Source: Echinometra lucunter (lineage: Eukaryota; Echinodermata; Echinoidea; Camarodonta; Echinometridae). Taken from it: a DNA stretch of 64,000 nucleotides. Shown one piece after another: positions 62,662 to 64,000 of the stretch; within the stretch, counting starts at the first letter, position 1; every line of letters starts with the position of its first letter. Location of the stretch: positions 15,467,162-15,531,161 of the forward strand of contig CM057169.1 of the NCBI GenBank assembly GCA_029962745.1, written 5' to 3'. Under the pieces are notes generated by a model that saw nothing but the letters and a program-made list of their open reading frames with translations, did no database searches and had not been told where the DNA came from. A program made the position numbers and the translations under genes.

Positions 62662-64000
62662 TGAATTCTAGATGATTCTTCCAATGCTATATCTTAAATA
62701 TTGATGTAATACTAGGTCTATTTTTAGCATCATTTTACATCCAAATTATGCCCTGCCAATGGACATGGTGCTAGCTATCAGAGTCTATCAGATTACTAGG
62801 TGCTTCAAAAGTGATCTTATGAATATTCATGTGTAACTTGAATTTATTTTTAAGGGAAAAAAGTCTCCTGCCAATGGGCTGATTGTTGGAGCTTTCTGCC
62901 CTTTGACCTTTATGAATATTCATATATGACTAGAACCATTTTTTGATATCCAAAAAAGGGCTGAGGATTTCCTGTGAGCAGGCTCATCGATGTCAAACAT
63001 TGTCCTCTTTTAATTGATGGACTTTACTCAAGTGGTCTTGTGAATATTTTTTATATATATTGATAGAACTATTTTTGAATGAATGCTATGCTACATACTA
63101 CAGCACATTCTGAAATTTGTTCAACCACTGCCTGTGAAAACCTGTCATTACACTTGAGTGAAAGTTGATCGATTTGATATGTTAGTCTTTAATTTCTTTC
63201 TGCTGTAAATCATGGTTGGTTACACAAAAATGAATACTGTCAAACTTGTGTTACTGACCACCTTACTATGAATTAATCCTATCTTATGTAGCTACCAGCA
63301 TTTAATGTTTTTTTCCTCATGATAAGTATAATAATAATAATAAAAACTTTCAATTTATTTAGTGCATAATATGGAGGATTATGATATGATTGGACTTGTC
63401 TAGATGGGCCCATTTTCTGCACTTTGAATTTTCCACTTTTTTCTTTTTGTAGGTAGCCTTCTTGATTGAAAGCATTTTCCAAAGCATTTTCCAAAGCATT
63501 TTCCAAACAAATATCGCATGCATGTACTCAAGGGGGAACTTCATGAACATACATTGCATTTTACAGCAAAATATGACCTATTTTTACAGGGAAAATGTGG
63601 TTTGTACTTGATCATGATTTGCCAATTAATCACAGCCAAATCAAATTAATCACTGCTCATTTTCTTTTGGATATTCCATTCAATTGAATATTATTCTGTA
63701 TTGCAATAGCAGTACATTCAAGCTCCACTAGAATTTGGAGTATTATTGCTTTGTATGCACTCATTGGCTTTTACTTTGTACACAGAATTCAACATTTTAT
63801 ATATTTTCAAGAGAAATAAAAATTCTTTCGACTTTTTGTTTGAGTATGACATGGCTATATCAATTCTGCAAGCATATTGGGAAGAATTGTGTTGATTCCT
63901 GACTTGAAATTTCATATAAATCAATATTTTTGAAAAATTATGTACAAAATGAATTGAGAGTTGTCCACGATGACATCACAAATGCTGGCAAAGTTGCCAA
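62662..64000 (+). other. MPI 3' UTR and downstream flank, candidate poly(A) signals
   Basis: The sequence after the stop is AT-rich without a further coding frame. AATAAA occurs at 63339-63344 and 63815-63820; either could end the transcript. A short tandem repeat with CATTTTCCAAAG (63471-63510, three copies of 12 bp) lies between them. No other gene is visible to the window end. Confidence 0.45.

Overview
This window is eukaryotic animal DNA, probably from a marine invertebrate and most plausibly an echinoderm such as a sea urchin. That taxonomic guess is inference. It rests on AT-rich sequence, many TACATGTA palindromes, abundant short inverted-repeat DNA transposons and a draft-assembly gap of exactly 500 N. 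There are no bacterial-type genes, operons or CRISPR arrays, and nearly all short open reading frames are chance or microsatellite translations.

Two protein-coding genes can be read, divergently transcribed and about 10.8 kb apart (start codon to start codon). (1) On the minus strand, 43124-43283 is the first coding exon of a glypican of the GPC1/2/4/6 (Dally-like) type: a signal peptide followed by the conserved first-cysteine segment, ending at a GTAAGT donor. Everything to its left (1-43123) is best read as its very long first intron; no second glypican exon was found. (2) On the plus strand, 54073-62661 holds a complete eight-exon gene for mannose-6-phosphate isomerase (MPI). All seven introns are GT-AG, all phases agree, and the predicted protein has 431 residues with its zinc ligands and catalytic arginine in place. 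The assembly gap lies wholly in intron 4. The two genes are linked only by position: MPI feeds mannose-6-phosphate into glycosylation, while glypican is a GPI-anchored heparan sulfate proteoglycan.

The rest is repeat-rich non-coding DNA. Working by eye I could delimit many non-autonomous elements by their terminal inverted repeats (TIRs) and target-site duplications (TSDs). They include three families inserted at TTAA (about 495 bp in five copies, 420 bp in two full copies plus decayed ones, and 336 bp in one copy). Five hAT-like elements have 8-bp TSDs, one of them nested inside a palindromic element. Two related elements have poly-G ends and 8-bp TSDs. There is also a 587-bp near-perfect foldback element, a 615-bp element carrying STAT-like palindromes, a 597-bp solo LTR, and a tRNA-derived SINE family.

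The most unusual gene-linked structure is in MPI intron 7. The 3' half of exon 7 has been tandemly duplicated there three times. Two copies are broken, but the third keeps an open 26-codon frame and an intact splice donor.
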